Assembly: GCA_034437035.1 (NCBI GenBank)
Contig: DAOTUI010000153.1
Span: 1-20,484 of the forward strand
Origin: CAKZQX01 sp034437035
Lineage (GTDB): Bacteria > Chloroflexota > Chloroflexia > Chloroflexales > Chloroflexaceae
Length of the DNA: 20,484 bases
Reading direction: 5' to 3'
Under the pieces are notes generated by a model, which ran no database searches, was not told the origin of the DNA, and saw nothing but the letters and a program-made list of their open reading frames with translations. Below are positions 13,344-20,308 of this stretch, one piece after another (within the stretch, counting starts at the first letter, position 1; the number at the start of each line of letters is the position of its first letter). The position numbers were made by a program, and so were the translations under genes.

Positions 13344-13541
13344 TTACACGAGTTACGCGGTGCCGACTGGTCTAGCCGCGTGCCAGAACCGAAAGCCGGA
13401 TTTGCCTGCGGCAGCGTGGTACTGTTTTATCTTTTTCACGAAATTTGGCTCTCCGAGCCAATTTCGTGAAAAAAACCGGTTTCTTCCGTCCTGCCGGAGG
13501 CGGAATATCCTGCCGGGTCAACGATCGCGTAACGCGTGTAA
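13344..13541 (+). repeat. Nested-palindrome element, copy 3
   Basis: Starts two bases after copy 2 with TTACACGAGTTACGCGGT (13344-13361) and ends with ATCGCGTAACGCGTGTAA (13524-13541), two mismatches between the ends. The middle stem TGCCTGCGGCAG faces CTGCCGGAGGCG. The inner stem (13431-13451 with 13455-13474) is paired except for one missing base in the right arm, the only imperfection in this part among the copies. ACAT follows the right end (13542-13545). Confidence 0.9.
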
Positions 13542-13550
13542 CATTACGCA

Positions 13551-13578
13551 TAGGCCGTAGGCTGTAGGCTGTAGGCTG
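13551..13578. repeat. Heptanucleotide array (TAGGCYG)4
   Basis: TAGGCCG followed by three TAGGCTG units. It sits between copy 3 and the end of the membrane-protein gene (minus strand, stop at 13595). Confidence 0.85.
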
Positions 13579-13594
13579 GCGTTGCTGCCGGGTA

Positions 13595-14377
13595 TCACGG
13601 GTCGCGGATCACCATTTCCGCCTGGAAGCGGTTGGCGAGCGCCTGAGCTTCGGCAATGTGACCTTCCGGGATGGGAATGGCGAGTTTTTGCAGGATGGCG
13701 CGATGGTAGGTGGTGATCAACCGGGTGGTGAACAGCAGTAGGGCGGGACTACCCGGCACAACCTGCACATCTGCCAGCGTAAGATGGGGATCATCGAAGG
13801 TGATGTAGCGCCCCGGCAGATAGATCCCGAGCGGCCCAAGATAGACATCCACGGCTGTGGCGGGCGGCGGCGTTTGCGCCTGGCGATAACTGCTGACGGC
13901 AAAGAACAGGCTGACCACCAGCACCACTCCGCCCATGATCAGCGCAATCTGGATGGCCTGCGGGGTTGAGCGCCCAAAGATCCCGATGAAGTAGCCGGCT
14001 GCCGCCGCACTAACGCTGTAGAGCACCACATTCCCGGCCAGACCGGCAACCGTGATCACTTCTTCGTCTGTATTGGCCCGCACCCGCTCATCCGCCAGCA
14101 TGCGCCGCCACTCCCCCGCCGGGTAGTGCCAGGCCACCCAGTGCTCCCCCCCCATGATACGCTGGACGACGGGCATGCTGCGGCGATGCCGCACCAGCAC
14201 ACTCAGCAGCACAATCAGCGCGATCGTTCCCAGCAGCAGGGTCGGCAGCACCGCTACCGCCGGACTGGCCCCAACCAGCAGTAACACCTGGGCCAGCAGG
14301 ATCATTGCCCCAACAAAGAGTAAATCGCCGATCACAAACCAGCGGATCTGTTTCTGCATCAACCCCGTATCCCTCAT
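13595..14377 (-). CDS. Four-helix membrane protein in the R-M operon, function unknown
   Basis: A 260-residue protein with four likely transmembrane helices: WFVIGDLLFVGAMILLAQVL, PTLLLGTIALIVLLSVLV, VAGLAGNVVLYSVSAAAA, and IALIMGGVVLVVSLFFAVSS. A cytoplasmic loop between helices 2 and 3 contains EHWVAWHYPAGEWRRM. The C-terminal 85 residues (VYLGPLGIYLPGRYITFDD onward, ending LANRFQAEMVIRDP) look beta-rich, perhaps a small PH-like domain. The ATG at 14377 overlaps the methyltransferase stop as TGATG, so translation is likely coupled; GTG 14380 and an internal ATG (14356) are alternatives. Family not recognised. Its position as last gene of a restriction-modification operon may mean an accessory role or chance adjacency. 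Confidence 0.8.
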   Translation of the reverse strand: MRDTGLMQKQIRWFVIGDLLFVGAMILLAQVLLLVGASPAVAVLPTLLLGTIALIVLLSVLVRHRRSMPVVQRIMGGEHWVAWHYPAGEWRRMLADERVRANTDEEVITVAGLAGNVVLYSVSAAAAGYFIGIFGRSTPQAIQIALIMGGVVLVVSLFFAVSSYRQAQTPPPATAVDVYLGPLGIYLPGRYITFDDPHLTLADVQVVPGSPALLLFTTRLITTYHRAILQKLAIPIPEGHIAEAQALANRFQAEMVIRDP

Positions 14378-15261
14378 CACCTGAGCCAGTCCAGGCAGCG
14401 CCCAATGATCAACTCGGTCATCGCTGCATGGTGTGTATTTTTCATCGCAACCAGTTGTGTGTCAAATCCATGCGCATGGGCAAGCGCGTGTATCTCCGGA
14501 GTGTTATCGTAGGTCATTATAAAATCACCCGCAAGTGAACCGGCGAGCCGGAAGAGTTCCGAATGATCCAGGTCGGCGTGGGTGTAGAGCCGCGCCCCGG
14601 CTTTCTTGCCGGCAGCGGTGTAGGGCGGGTCAAGAAAACAGACCACGCCGGGCTGATCGGCATACCGGCGCAGAACATGCATCCCATCGCCCGCAATAAA
14701 GGTGAACCGCTCGCGGATGCTGCCGATAGCCTGAATGCGGCGGCAGAGCGTTGCGGGATACCAGCGCGACCGTAGTCCCCTGCCATTCTCGCCCTGCTTT
14801 ATTTTCCCCGCCCCTGCCGCCATGATGCCCCCGTGATTGACCCGGTTCTTCAAAATGGTGCGAAAGGCCTGTTCTTTTATATCTATTGCCGGCCGTGCAA
14901 GCACCTCCGCAACCGCTTCCGGAGTCAGATCAAATGTCGCAATCCGTTCAGCCGGCCAGTCTCGTGCAGCGCCATCGCCGAGGATGGTTTTCCAGACCGC
15001 AGCAACCTGCGCGTCAACTTCCACCATGATCACATGGTCGGCCAGGTGCTCAAACCCCACCGTTAGACTGACAATTCCACCCCCGGCAAACGGCTCGACA
15101 AACAACTCCGGCCGCGCAGGCCGGTGCGCCAACCACTGCCTGATCCGGGGCACCAGCCAGGTCTTCCCGCCGGGATAGCGGAAGGGACTACGCTGCGGGA
15201 CTGTTGCGACGTTAGTGATTGCGTGCGATGACACGTCTTCCAGAAATGACATTTGTTGCAT
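14377..15261 (-). CDS. D12-class adenine-N6 DNA methyltransferase
   Basis: A 294-residue methyltransferase of the Dam/DpnM (D12, alpha) class. FRYPGGKTWLV (27-37) and FVEPFAGGGIVSL (54-66) form the S-adenosylmethionine site and DPPYTA (211-216) is the catalytic motif IV. ILKNRVNHGGIMAAG (136-150) belongs to the target-recognition region. It transfers a methyl group to N6 of adenine within a specific site and would protect host DNA from the nuclease encoded 15 bases upstream. AGGA precedes ATG 15261 at ten bases; ATG 15252 is a possible alternative. It sits between the restriction gene and an overlapping membrane-protein gene. GC content looks nearer to the genome than that of the nuclease. 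Confidence 0.93.
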   Translation of the reverse strand: MQQMSFLEDVSSHAITNVATVPQRSPFRYPGGKTWLVPRIRQWLAHRPARPELFVEPFAGGGIVSLTVGFEHLADHVIMVEVDAQVAAVWKTILGDGAARDWPAERIATFDLTPEAVAEVLARPAIDIKEQAFRTILKNRVNHGGIMAAGAGKIKQGENGRGLRSRWYPATLCRRIQAIGSIRERFTFIAGDGMHVLRRYADQPGVVCFLDPPYTAAGKKAGARLYTHADLDHSELFRLAGSLAGDFIMTYDNTPEIHALAHAHGFDTQLVAMKNTHHAAMTELIIGRCLDWLR

Positions 15262-15276
15262 GAAAGTATTCCTGGC

Positions 15277-16158
15277 TTATCCAAAAATGTCGGTTAACGT
15301 AGGGGCATCTGGCGGTAGACTATCCCCCGGCTTCTTTTCATCAAACTTGCGCTGCAACTGTTTAATAAAGTCCTCAACTGGCCCAGGCTCAGGTGATGTA
15401 ATACGTTGTAGGGCTGATGTAAATTGCGTGTACACTGTTTTCGTACGAACCAGTTTATACCGATTTTGATTGGCATCACGTTGCAACTCATAAACTAACC
15501 AGGCAATATCTGCCTCTTCTGGATTAACTTCTGGAAGTACTGGCAGAGTATTATAAAATCCACTATGTGTTGCGACTGCCAGCTTCTTTCTCCATGAGTT
15601 AAGAATGCCGCCTTTGTAAATAAGTTGAGGTGCCAATCGCTTACGCGACGACGATAAATAGTCAGGACGTGGCGAGTCACGTCGATCAGTCCAATCCATT
15701 GCATACCGATTAGATGGGTCTTCCATGTAAAACTCAAAGGGAGTGCGTACATTCCCTGAAATGTAGACTGCCTGAATTTCCAACGCGCCAAAGTCAAGAA
15801 TCTGGCCCTGGTCATCATAGGATATCAGGACAATATCAATATTGCCTGCCGACTTGCCGTTGCGATCATTCAAGCGGATTTCAGTTAGAGATGTCCAGGC
15901 AGTTCCTTCAGCAAAAAAGAAAGCAGCCGCATCGACCGCGATAAGCCAATCCTGGCGAAAACGTACAGGGCAGGTAATCGCTACATCTTCGCCCTCATAA
16001 ATGCTGCAAACTCCCAGCGGATTATTCGCCTTGTCTTTGGTACAGGATGGTACTTTATTATTGAATGGACAAAGACGATTCTTGCGGTAGTGTGCTGCTT
16101 CTGACGAAAGGTTATCCGCAGGAAAACCAAACACTTCCGCAAGGGGATGTGTAGACAT
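15277..16158 (-). CDS. NotI-like restriction endonuclease
   Basis: A 293-residue protein that resembles the NotI family: an N-terminal AEVFGF segment, then RLCPFNNKVPSCTK, GVCS and ITCP, giving Cys30, Cys39, Cys51 and Cys63. In NotI such a Cys4 set holds an iron atom near the DNA. A likely PD-(D/E)XK-type core is NIDIVLISYD with Asp108 and FGALEIQAVYISG with Glu127 and Gln129, Gln replacing the usual Lys. The text is visibly richer in A+T and in codons such as ATA and TTA than its neighbours, a sign of recent transfer. It is the first gene of the operon with its own promoter; AGGAAAG precedes the ATG. The partner methylates adenine, so the site must differ from NotI's GCGGCCGC, which has no adenine. 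Confidence 0.85.
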   Translation of the reverse strand: MSTHPLAEVFGFPADNLSSEAAHYRKNRLCPFNNKVPSCTKDKANNPLGVCSIYEGEDVAITCPVRFRQDWLIAVDAAAFFFAEGTAWTSLTEIRLNDRNGKSAGNIDIVLISYDDQGQILDFGALEIQAVYISGNVRTPFEFYMEDPSNRYAMDWTDRRDSPRPDYLSSSRKRLAPQLIYKGGILNSWRKKLAVATHSGFYNTLPVLPEVNPEEADIAWLVYELQRDANQNRYKLVRTKTVYTQFTSALQRITSPEPGPVEDFIKQLQRKFDEKKPGDSLPPDAPTLTDIFG

Positions 16159-16180
16159 CGGTTATGTATCTTTCCTGTCT

Positions 16181-16208
16181 ATTTTACACGAAAACGTGTT
16201 CCCGTCAA
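16181..16208 (-). promoter_or_regulatory. Promoter of the R-M operon with spacer palindrome
   Basis: On the minus strand TTGACG (16208-16203) and TAAAAT (16186-16181) are 16 bases apart. A perfect inverted repeat ACACG-TTTT-CGTGT (16199-16186) lies in the spacer and touches the -10 box. R-M operons are often controlled at such sites by a C protein or by the methyltransferase; no C gene is seen here. Confidence 0.6.
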
Positions 16209-16243
16209 CTTCACTCTATTGTACCACCATACTTCCACGCTGC

Positions 16244-17821
16244 TCACTCCGCCGGCCGGCCCCACACGGCAACCTCGGCAATCGCGGTGACGTCGTGGTG
16301 TGTGCCGGAATAGACCGCCTCAAGCGTGATATCAAACATAGTTGTGGTGACGGGTCGCAAGATCAGCGACTGCATTCCGCGTCGATCCAGGAATGTAACC
16401 GGCAGCATGCTGCCGTCGGAGAAGCGCACCTGCGCCGCCCGCAGCCGGTTGTTCTCCGCAAACTGCCGGGCATCGATATCCCGGCCGATATCAAGGTCAA
16501 GGCGCGCCACCGTGACCGGCTCAGCAAAGCTCAGGCGCAGCCACTCACCGTTGCCCGGTCCCGCTACCCCTTCCACCCAGGCCGTTGTCGGGTCGCCATC
16601 CAGAACATGCATCGGCTCGTAGGTAACGCTACCGCCGTCCGGGAGGGCTGCGCGCGGCAGCAGCGAAGAGGCTTCGGCGGTCGCCGCATCGGTCAGGTCG
16701 ATCAGTTCAACCGGCGGGGCGGCCTGGGCCGGTTGCGGTACGGGTGTCGGTACCGGCGGTGGGAGCGGCGCGCTGCTAAAGTAGCGCCAGGTCGCCTCCG
16801 AGACGCTCATCGCATGCGCGTAGGCATCCTGCCAGCTTGCGCCATAGCTGCCCAGGTAGGCCAGGGCGTAGGCATAGCGCCGGCCGTCGCGCTCGAAGAC
16901 GACAATCCCGGCATCGTTCCAGGTGTTGTGCGGCTCGTAGAGCTGACCGACCTTGTGGTAGTGTTCAACCCCGGCGGGCAGCGCGCTGCCAAACGAGGCA
17001 TTCATCCAGTCGGGTGCGATGGTCATGCTCCAGAGGGTGTACGCGGTCTCTTGCGCCGGCAATGCAGTGCCCTGGTAGAGCCGGCCCAGGATCAGCACCA
17101 GATCATCCGTGGTCAGCAGGTTGGCGGTAATGCCATGGCTGGCGGCGTAGCCATACTCCTCCCAGTGATAGCCTGGCGGATGGGTCATAATCGAGCCGCT
17201 TGCACCCAGATCCCACATGATTGCATTGGCCCGCCGGATGCCCGCTCCGATATCGCCCCCACCGATAATTCCCAGCAACTCGCGTGCCGGTGGCGTGTTG
17301 CTCGGCCCCATCGCCGACTGCACCAGTCCGGCGACAGCGTCGGCGGTGTAGCGGCCTGCCGCGATATCCTGCGCAACGCCCATCAGGATTGGGATTTTGA
17401 TGGTGCATGCGGCCTGCTGGGGGCGCGTCCCGTTAATCGAGATCATCTGCCCGCTCTGCAGATCGAGCACGCTGACGGCATGATCGCCATACCAACCGGC
17501 AACCATGCCTTCGAGTTCCGCGCGCAGTGCCATAAAGCCGGGATCGGCCGGTGCAGGCGCAGGCGGAACGGGTGTTGCCGGCATCGGCGTCGGTGGCGGG
17601 GGTGGCGGCGCGCTGACCGGCTCGGCAATCTCGGTCAGCACCGGCACCGCCGGAGCCGGGGGTACATTCGTGGGTGATGGCGCACGGGTGGGCGGCATGG
17701 GATTAATCGGCATTGTGGGGGTGTTGATTATTGCGGCAACCGGAGCCGTAGCCGCAGGAGGAATACCCAGATAGAGTGTGGCAAACAGAACGCCGGTCAG
17801 CAGCAGTATAACGCCGCGCAT
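16244..17821 (-). CDS. Secreted class-A beta-lactamase-fold protein with Cys nucleophile position
   Basis: A 525-residue exported protein. Signal segment about 1-20 (VILLLTGVLFATLYLG), then a long Pro/Thr/Ala linker to about residue 93. Residues about 97-345 have the serine beta-lactamase/D-Ala-D-Ala peptidase fold: ACTIKIPIL carries the S-x-x-K motif as Cys139-T-I-Lys142; MGPSNTPPARELLG resembles the S-D-N loop as Ser174-Asn175-Thr; YHKVGQLY gives the K-T/S-G triad as Lys290-Val-Gly. No clear Glu166/omega-loop motif. After another Pro-rich linker, residues 370-522 form a discoidin/F5-8-type or NADase-associated glycan-binding beta-domain (HVLDGDPTTAWVEG, ENNRLRAAQVRFSDG). Start: ATG 17821 with GAGAGGAGAAGC before it; ATG 17845 would overlap that site. 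Probably a cell-wall-associated binding protein or amidase rather than a resistance enzyme. Confidence 0.85.
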   Translation of the reverse strand: MRGVILLLTGVLFATLYLGIPPAATAPVAAIINTPTMPINPMPPTRAPSPTNVPPAPAVPVLTEIAEPVSAPPPPPPTPMPATPVPPAPAPADPGFMALRAELEGMVAGWYGDHAVSVLDLQSGQMISINGTRPQQAACTIKIPILMGVAQDIAAGRYTADAVAGLVQSAMGPSNTPPARELLGIIGGGDIGAGIRRANAIMWDLGASGSIMTHPPGYHWEEYGYAASHGITANLLTTDDLVLILGRLYQGTALPAQETAYTLWSMTIAPDWMNASFGSALPAGVEHYHKVGQLYEPHNTWNDAGIVVFERDGRRYAYALAYLGSYGASWQDAYAHAMSVSEATWRYFSSAPLPPPVPTPVPQPAQAAPPVELIDLTDAATAEASSLLPRAALPDGGSVTYEPMHVLDGDPTTAWVEGVAGPGNGEWLRLSFAEPVTVARLDLDIGRDIDARQFAENNRLRAAQVRFSDGSMLPVTFLDRRGMQSLILRPVTTTMFDITLEAVYSGTHHDVTAIAEVAVWGRPAE

Positions 17822-17933
17822 AAGCTTCTCCTCTCGCTGGGGCACCGCAGACGATGTAGCACGCGTATCAATCGGGGGCGAAACGGGTCAGGTGGACGAG
17901 GTAGGGCTCGCCCAGGTGGGACATCTTCTGTTA

Positions 17934-18000
17934 TAGTTTATTGTACCAGGTGTGGCAAGGCTTTTTGCTCAGGTATTGTAGTTTATCGTAGTTTGTTGTG
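17934..18000 (+). repeat. Three TAGTTTATYGTA iterons
   Basis: TAGTTTATTGTA (17934-17945), TAGTTTATCGTA (17979-17990) and TAGTTTGTTGTG (17989-18000); offsets 45 and 10 bp. They lie in the 494-base divergent gap between the beta-lactamase-fold gene and the CocE gene. Could be operator sites or a degraded repeat. From 17846 to 17933 I see nothing. Confidence 0.5.
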
Positions 18001-18034
18001 CCGTCTTCGGGCAGGTTTTCGGCAACACAATCAG

Positions 18035-18251
18035 TTGATAAACGTTGAGATGTTGATCCGGACAGCGACTCGCAGGAGTCCCGGCTAATGAACTTTGAGA
18101 AATTAACCCGGATATGGCGTGCGGCAGCAGAACGGTGCATAGAGCACCCTACGGCTGTCTCCCGGGGTGACGATATCCGGATTACATGTTCAAACTTTAT
18201 AAGTCGGGATTCCAGGTCATTTCATATCCGGACTATTTTCTCAACATTCAG
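18035..18251. repeat. Long inverted-repeat element with TCCGGATAT-type arms
   Basis: The left arm (about 18035-18117, with GTTGAGATGTTGATCCGGA, GGAGTCCCGGCTAATGAAC and AACCCGGATAT) matches the complement of the right arm (about 18173-18251, with ATATCCGGATTACATGTTC, ATAAGTCGGGATTCC and TCCGGACTATTTTCTCAAC) at roughly two of three positions. The 55-base centre carries GGTGC-ATAGA-GCACC (18134-18148). MITE-like; no coding capacity. It lies upstream of the CocE gene and explains why an upstream ATG at 18088 is open by chance. Confidence 0.75.
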
Positions 18252-18315
18252 TTGGCGTACGCATGTTCTGTTTTTTTATTGTAAGAATAATAAAGATAGA
18301 GAAAGGCACGTATTC

Positions 18316-20016
18316 GTGGGTAAACGCACACTCATCGGCATGCTGGGTCTGGGGTTGGCCGGGTGGGGGCTGTTCCAGGCGCGCCGGCAGATCTTTCGCC
18401 ACTGGTTGCACCTGCCGCCGGTGCAATACGCTGTCGGGGTTGAGCGCGGCCTGCGCCTGGCGTTACCCGATGACGTCACGCTGGTGGCCGATCACTACTT
18501 CCCCAAAGCCGAGGGCGCCTTCCCGACGATCCTGATCCGCACCCCCTACGGGCGCAAGCTGGGGGCGGCGCTAATCTTTATCGCGCCGCGCTTCGCCGAG
18601 CGCGGCTATCATGTAGTGGTGCAGGATACCCGCGGCCGGTTTGACTCGACCGGACAGTTTGATCCGTTTCGCACCGAGGCGGAGGATGGGCATGCCACAC
18701 TGGATTGGATCGCTCAGCAGCCCTGGTTCAATGGCGTCATCGGTATGTGGGGCCAGAGTTACCTGGGCTTTGTGCAGTGGGCAGTGGCCGGTGATCCGCC
18801 GCCGGCGCTCAAGGCGATTATGCCGATTATCACCGCCTCGCAGTTTGTCTCGCTTATTCGCGCCGATAGCTCCTTTGCCCTCGACACGATGTTGCGCTGG
18901 ACATTTATGGTGGATACGATTGATTTTCTGCGCAAACGCTCGTTTGTCGCAGCGTTACTCCGCCTGCTGCGCACCGAGCAACTCGTGGCTCCGGCGCTGC
19001 AGCACCTGCCGATCGGCGAGGCCGATGCGGTAGCAATCGGGACGCCGGTCAGCTTTTACCGTGACTGGCTCGATCATCAGATCTATGACCACTACTGGAA
19101 GGCGATGGACCATCGGGATGCGCCCGGACGTACCACCGCAGCGGTTCACCTGATCGCGGGTTGGTATGACATCTTTCTGCGCGATCAACTGGCCGACTAT
19201 GCCGCACTACGAGCGGCGGGAAAACGGCCGTATCTGACGATTGGCCCCTGGTTTCATCTCGACACGGATATCGCGCGCAGTAGCCTGGGCGAGAGTATTG
19301 CCTGGTTCGATGCCCACCTGAAAGATGATCACCGCCACCTGCGGCCGAACCCGGTGCGTATCTATGTGATGGGAGCCGACGAGTGGCGCGATATGGAAGA
19401 GTGGCCCCCGTCCACTCGTGAAACACGCTACTATCTGCAATCGGGCAGGCAGCTTGCGCCCACACAACCGGATGCGCATGCCCCCCCCGACCAGTACCGC
19501 TACAACCCGGCCGATCCTACGCCCGCGATTGGTGGCCCCCTGATGAATCCTGGTGGCGGTCCTCGAGATAACCGCGCCCTGGAAACACGTCCTGATCTAC
19601 TCTGCTACACCACCGAACCACTGCATACCGACCTGGAAGTCATCGGTAATGTTGACCTGGAAATCTATGTTCGTTCCACGCTCAAGCATGCCGATTTCTT
19701 TGGACGGTTATGCGATCTGCATCCCGATGGGCCGTCGATCAACATTTGTGATGGATTGCTGCGGATTGAGGCCGGCCGGGGGGAGCCTCAACCGGATGGC
19801 ACCCTGCGCATCGTGATCAACATGTGGGCGACGGCACACCGCTTCCGGCGCGGACACTGCCTGCGGCTGCAGATCGCCGGCGGCGCGCACCCACGCTGGA
19901 GCCGCAATCTGGGCACGGGTGAACCTATCGCTACCGGCACCGTCGGCGTCATCGCCGAGCAATCCATCTACCATGATAGTATGCACCCATCGGCCCTGGT
20001 TTTACCGATCATTTAA
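18316..20016 (+). CDS. CocE/NonD family hydrolase (X-Pro dipeptidyl-peptidase-like)
   Basis: A 566-residue alpha/beta hydrolase of peptidase family S15 type (cocaine esterase, X-Pro dipeptidyl-peptidase). The N-terminal hydrophobic segment TLIGMLGLGLAGWGLF (5-20) is a likely signal anchor. The catalytic domain has TILIRTPYGR (71-80), VVVQDTRGRFDSTGQFDPF (100-118), the nucleophile elbow GMWGQSYLGF with Ser148, Asp285 in AGWYDIFL and His314 in GPWFH. A C-terminal jelly-roll lectin-like domain begins after about residue 400 (DLEVIGNVDLEIYVRST; RIVINMWATAHRFRRGHCL). The start is taken as GTG 18316 (AAAGG about ten bases upstream). ATG 18088 would translate through the inverted-repeat element and is rejected; ATG 18340 is possible. 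It acts on amide or ester bonds; substrate unknown. The stop overlaps the border of a repeat element. Confidence 0.9.
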   Translation: MGKRTLIGMLGLGLAGWGLFQARRQIFRHWLHLPPVQYAVGVERGLRLALPDDVTLVADHYFPKAEGAFPTILIRTPYGRKLGAALIFIAPRFAERGYHVVVQDTRGRFDSTGQFDPFRTEAEDGHATLDWIAQQPWFNGVIGMWGQSYLGFVQWAVAGDPPPALKAIMPIITASQFVSLIRADSSFALDTMLRWTFMVDTIDFLRKRSFVAALLRLLRTEQLVAPALQHLPIGEADAVAIGTPVSFYRDWLDHQIYDHYWKAMDHRDAPGRTTAAVHLIAGWYDIFLRDQLADYAALRAAGKRPYLTIGPWFHLDTDIARSSLGESIAWFDAHLKDDHRHLRPNPVRIYVMGADEWRDMEEWPPSTRETRYYLQSGRQLAPTQPDAHAPPDQYRYNPADPTPAIGGPLMNPGGGPRDNRALETRPDLLCYTTEPLHTDLEVIGNVDLEIYVRSTLKHADFFGRLCDLHPDGPSINICDGLLRIEAGRGEPQPDGTLRIVINMWATAHRFRRGHCLRLQIAGGAHPRWSRNLGTGEPIATGTVGVIAEQSIYHDSMHPSALVLPII

Positions 20017-20020
20017 CATG

Positions 20021-20210
20021 CGTTACGCGGTGGACGTTCAAACTGCACGTTTGACAAGGTGAAAGCGGTCTTCGCCTACGGCAGCATGGTACTTTTTTAT
20101 CCTTACTCACAGCAAATTTGCACTTTGTGCAAATTTGCTGTGAGTAAGGATGGATTCTCCCATCCCGCCGGCGGCACTATCCACTGTCAAGCATAGGATC
20201 GCGTAACGGA
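20021..20210 (+). repeat. Nested-palindrome element, copy 4
   Basis: Begins five bases after the TAA of the CocE gene with CGTTACGCGGTGGACGTTC and ends with ATCGCGTAACG. The middle segment CGCCTACGGCAGCATGGTAC (20074-20093) faces CCCGCCGGCGGC. The inner stem is perfect over 25 bp (20099-20123 with 20127-20151, loop TTT). ACAT (20016-20019) precedes it, as at copies 2 and 3. Confidence 0.9.
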
Positions 20211-20271
20211 TATCAGCATTGGTCGTTTCGCGGTGTTCGCGCATGTCGCGGCTTTCGTGGTCCAAACCCGC

Positions 20272-20308
20272 ACCGCGTAACTCCTGTTAGTTACAGGAGT
20301 TACGCGGT
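20272..20308. repeat. Head-to-head pair of element ends
   Basis: ACCGCGTAACTCCTGT (20272-20287) and ACAGGAGTTACGCGGT (20293-20308) are perfect complements around TAGTT. The right one is the end of the element at 20291; the left one is a lone end with no matching body. Between 20211 and 20271 I see only a short CTTTCGTGG stretch. Confidence 0.8.

Noticed and set aside
13010..13541. CRISPR array
   Set aside because: The repeats are about 200 bp, palindromic and adjacent, with no regular short repeats and spacers and no cas genes.
16196..17677. 493-codon plus-strand open frame
   Set aside because: Arg/Gly/His-rich text typical of the antisense of a high-GC gene; the minus-strand beta-lactamase-fold protein explains the region.
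16244..17821. Beta-lactam resistance gene
   Set aside because: The catalytic Ser is Cys, the omega-loop Glu is not found, and the protein has a long stalk and a glycan-binding-like domain.
18088..18315. 76-residue N-terminal extension of the CocE hydrolase
   Set aside because: It would be translated from an inverted-repeat element and has no conserved content; GTG 18316 precedes the membrane anchor.
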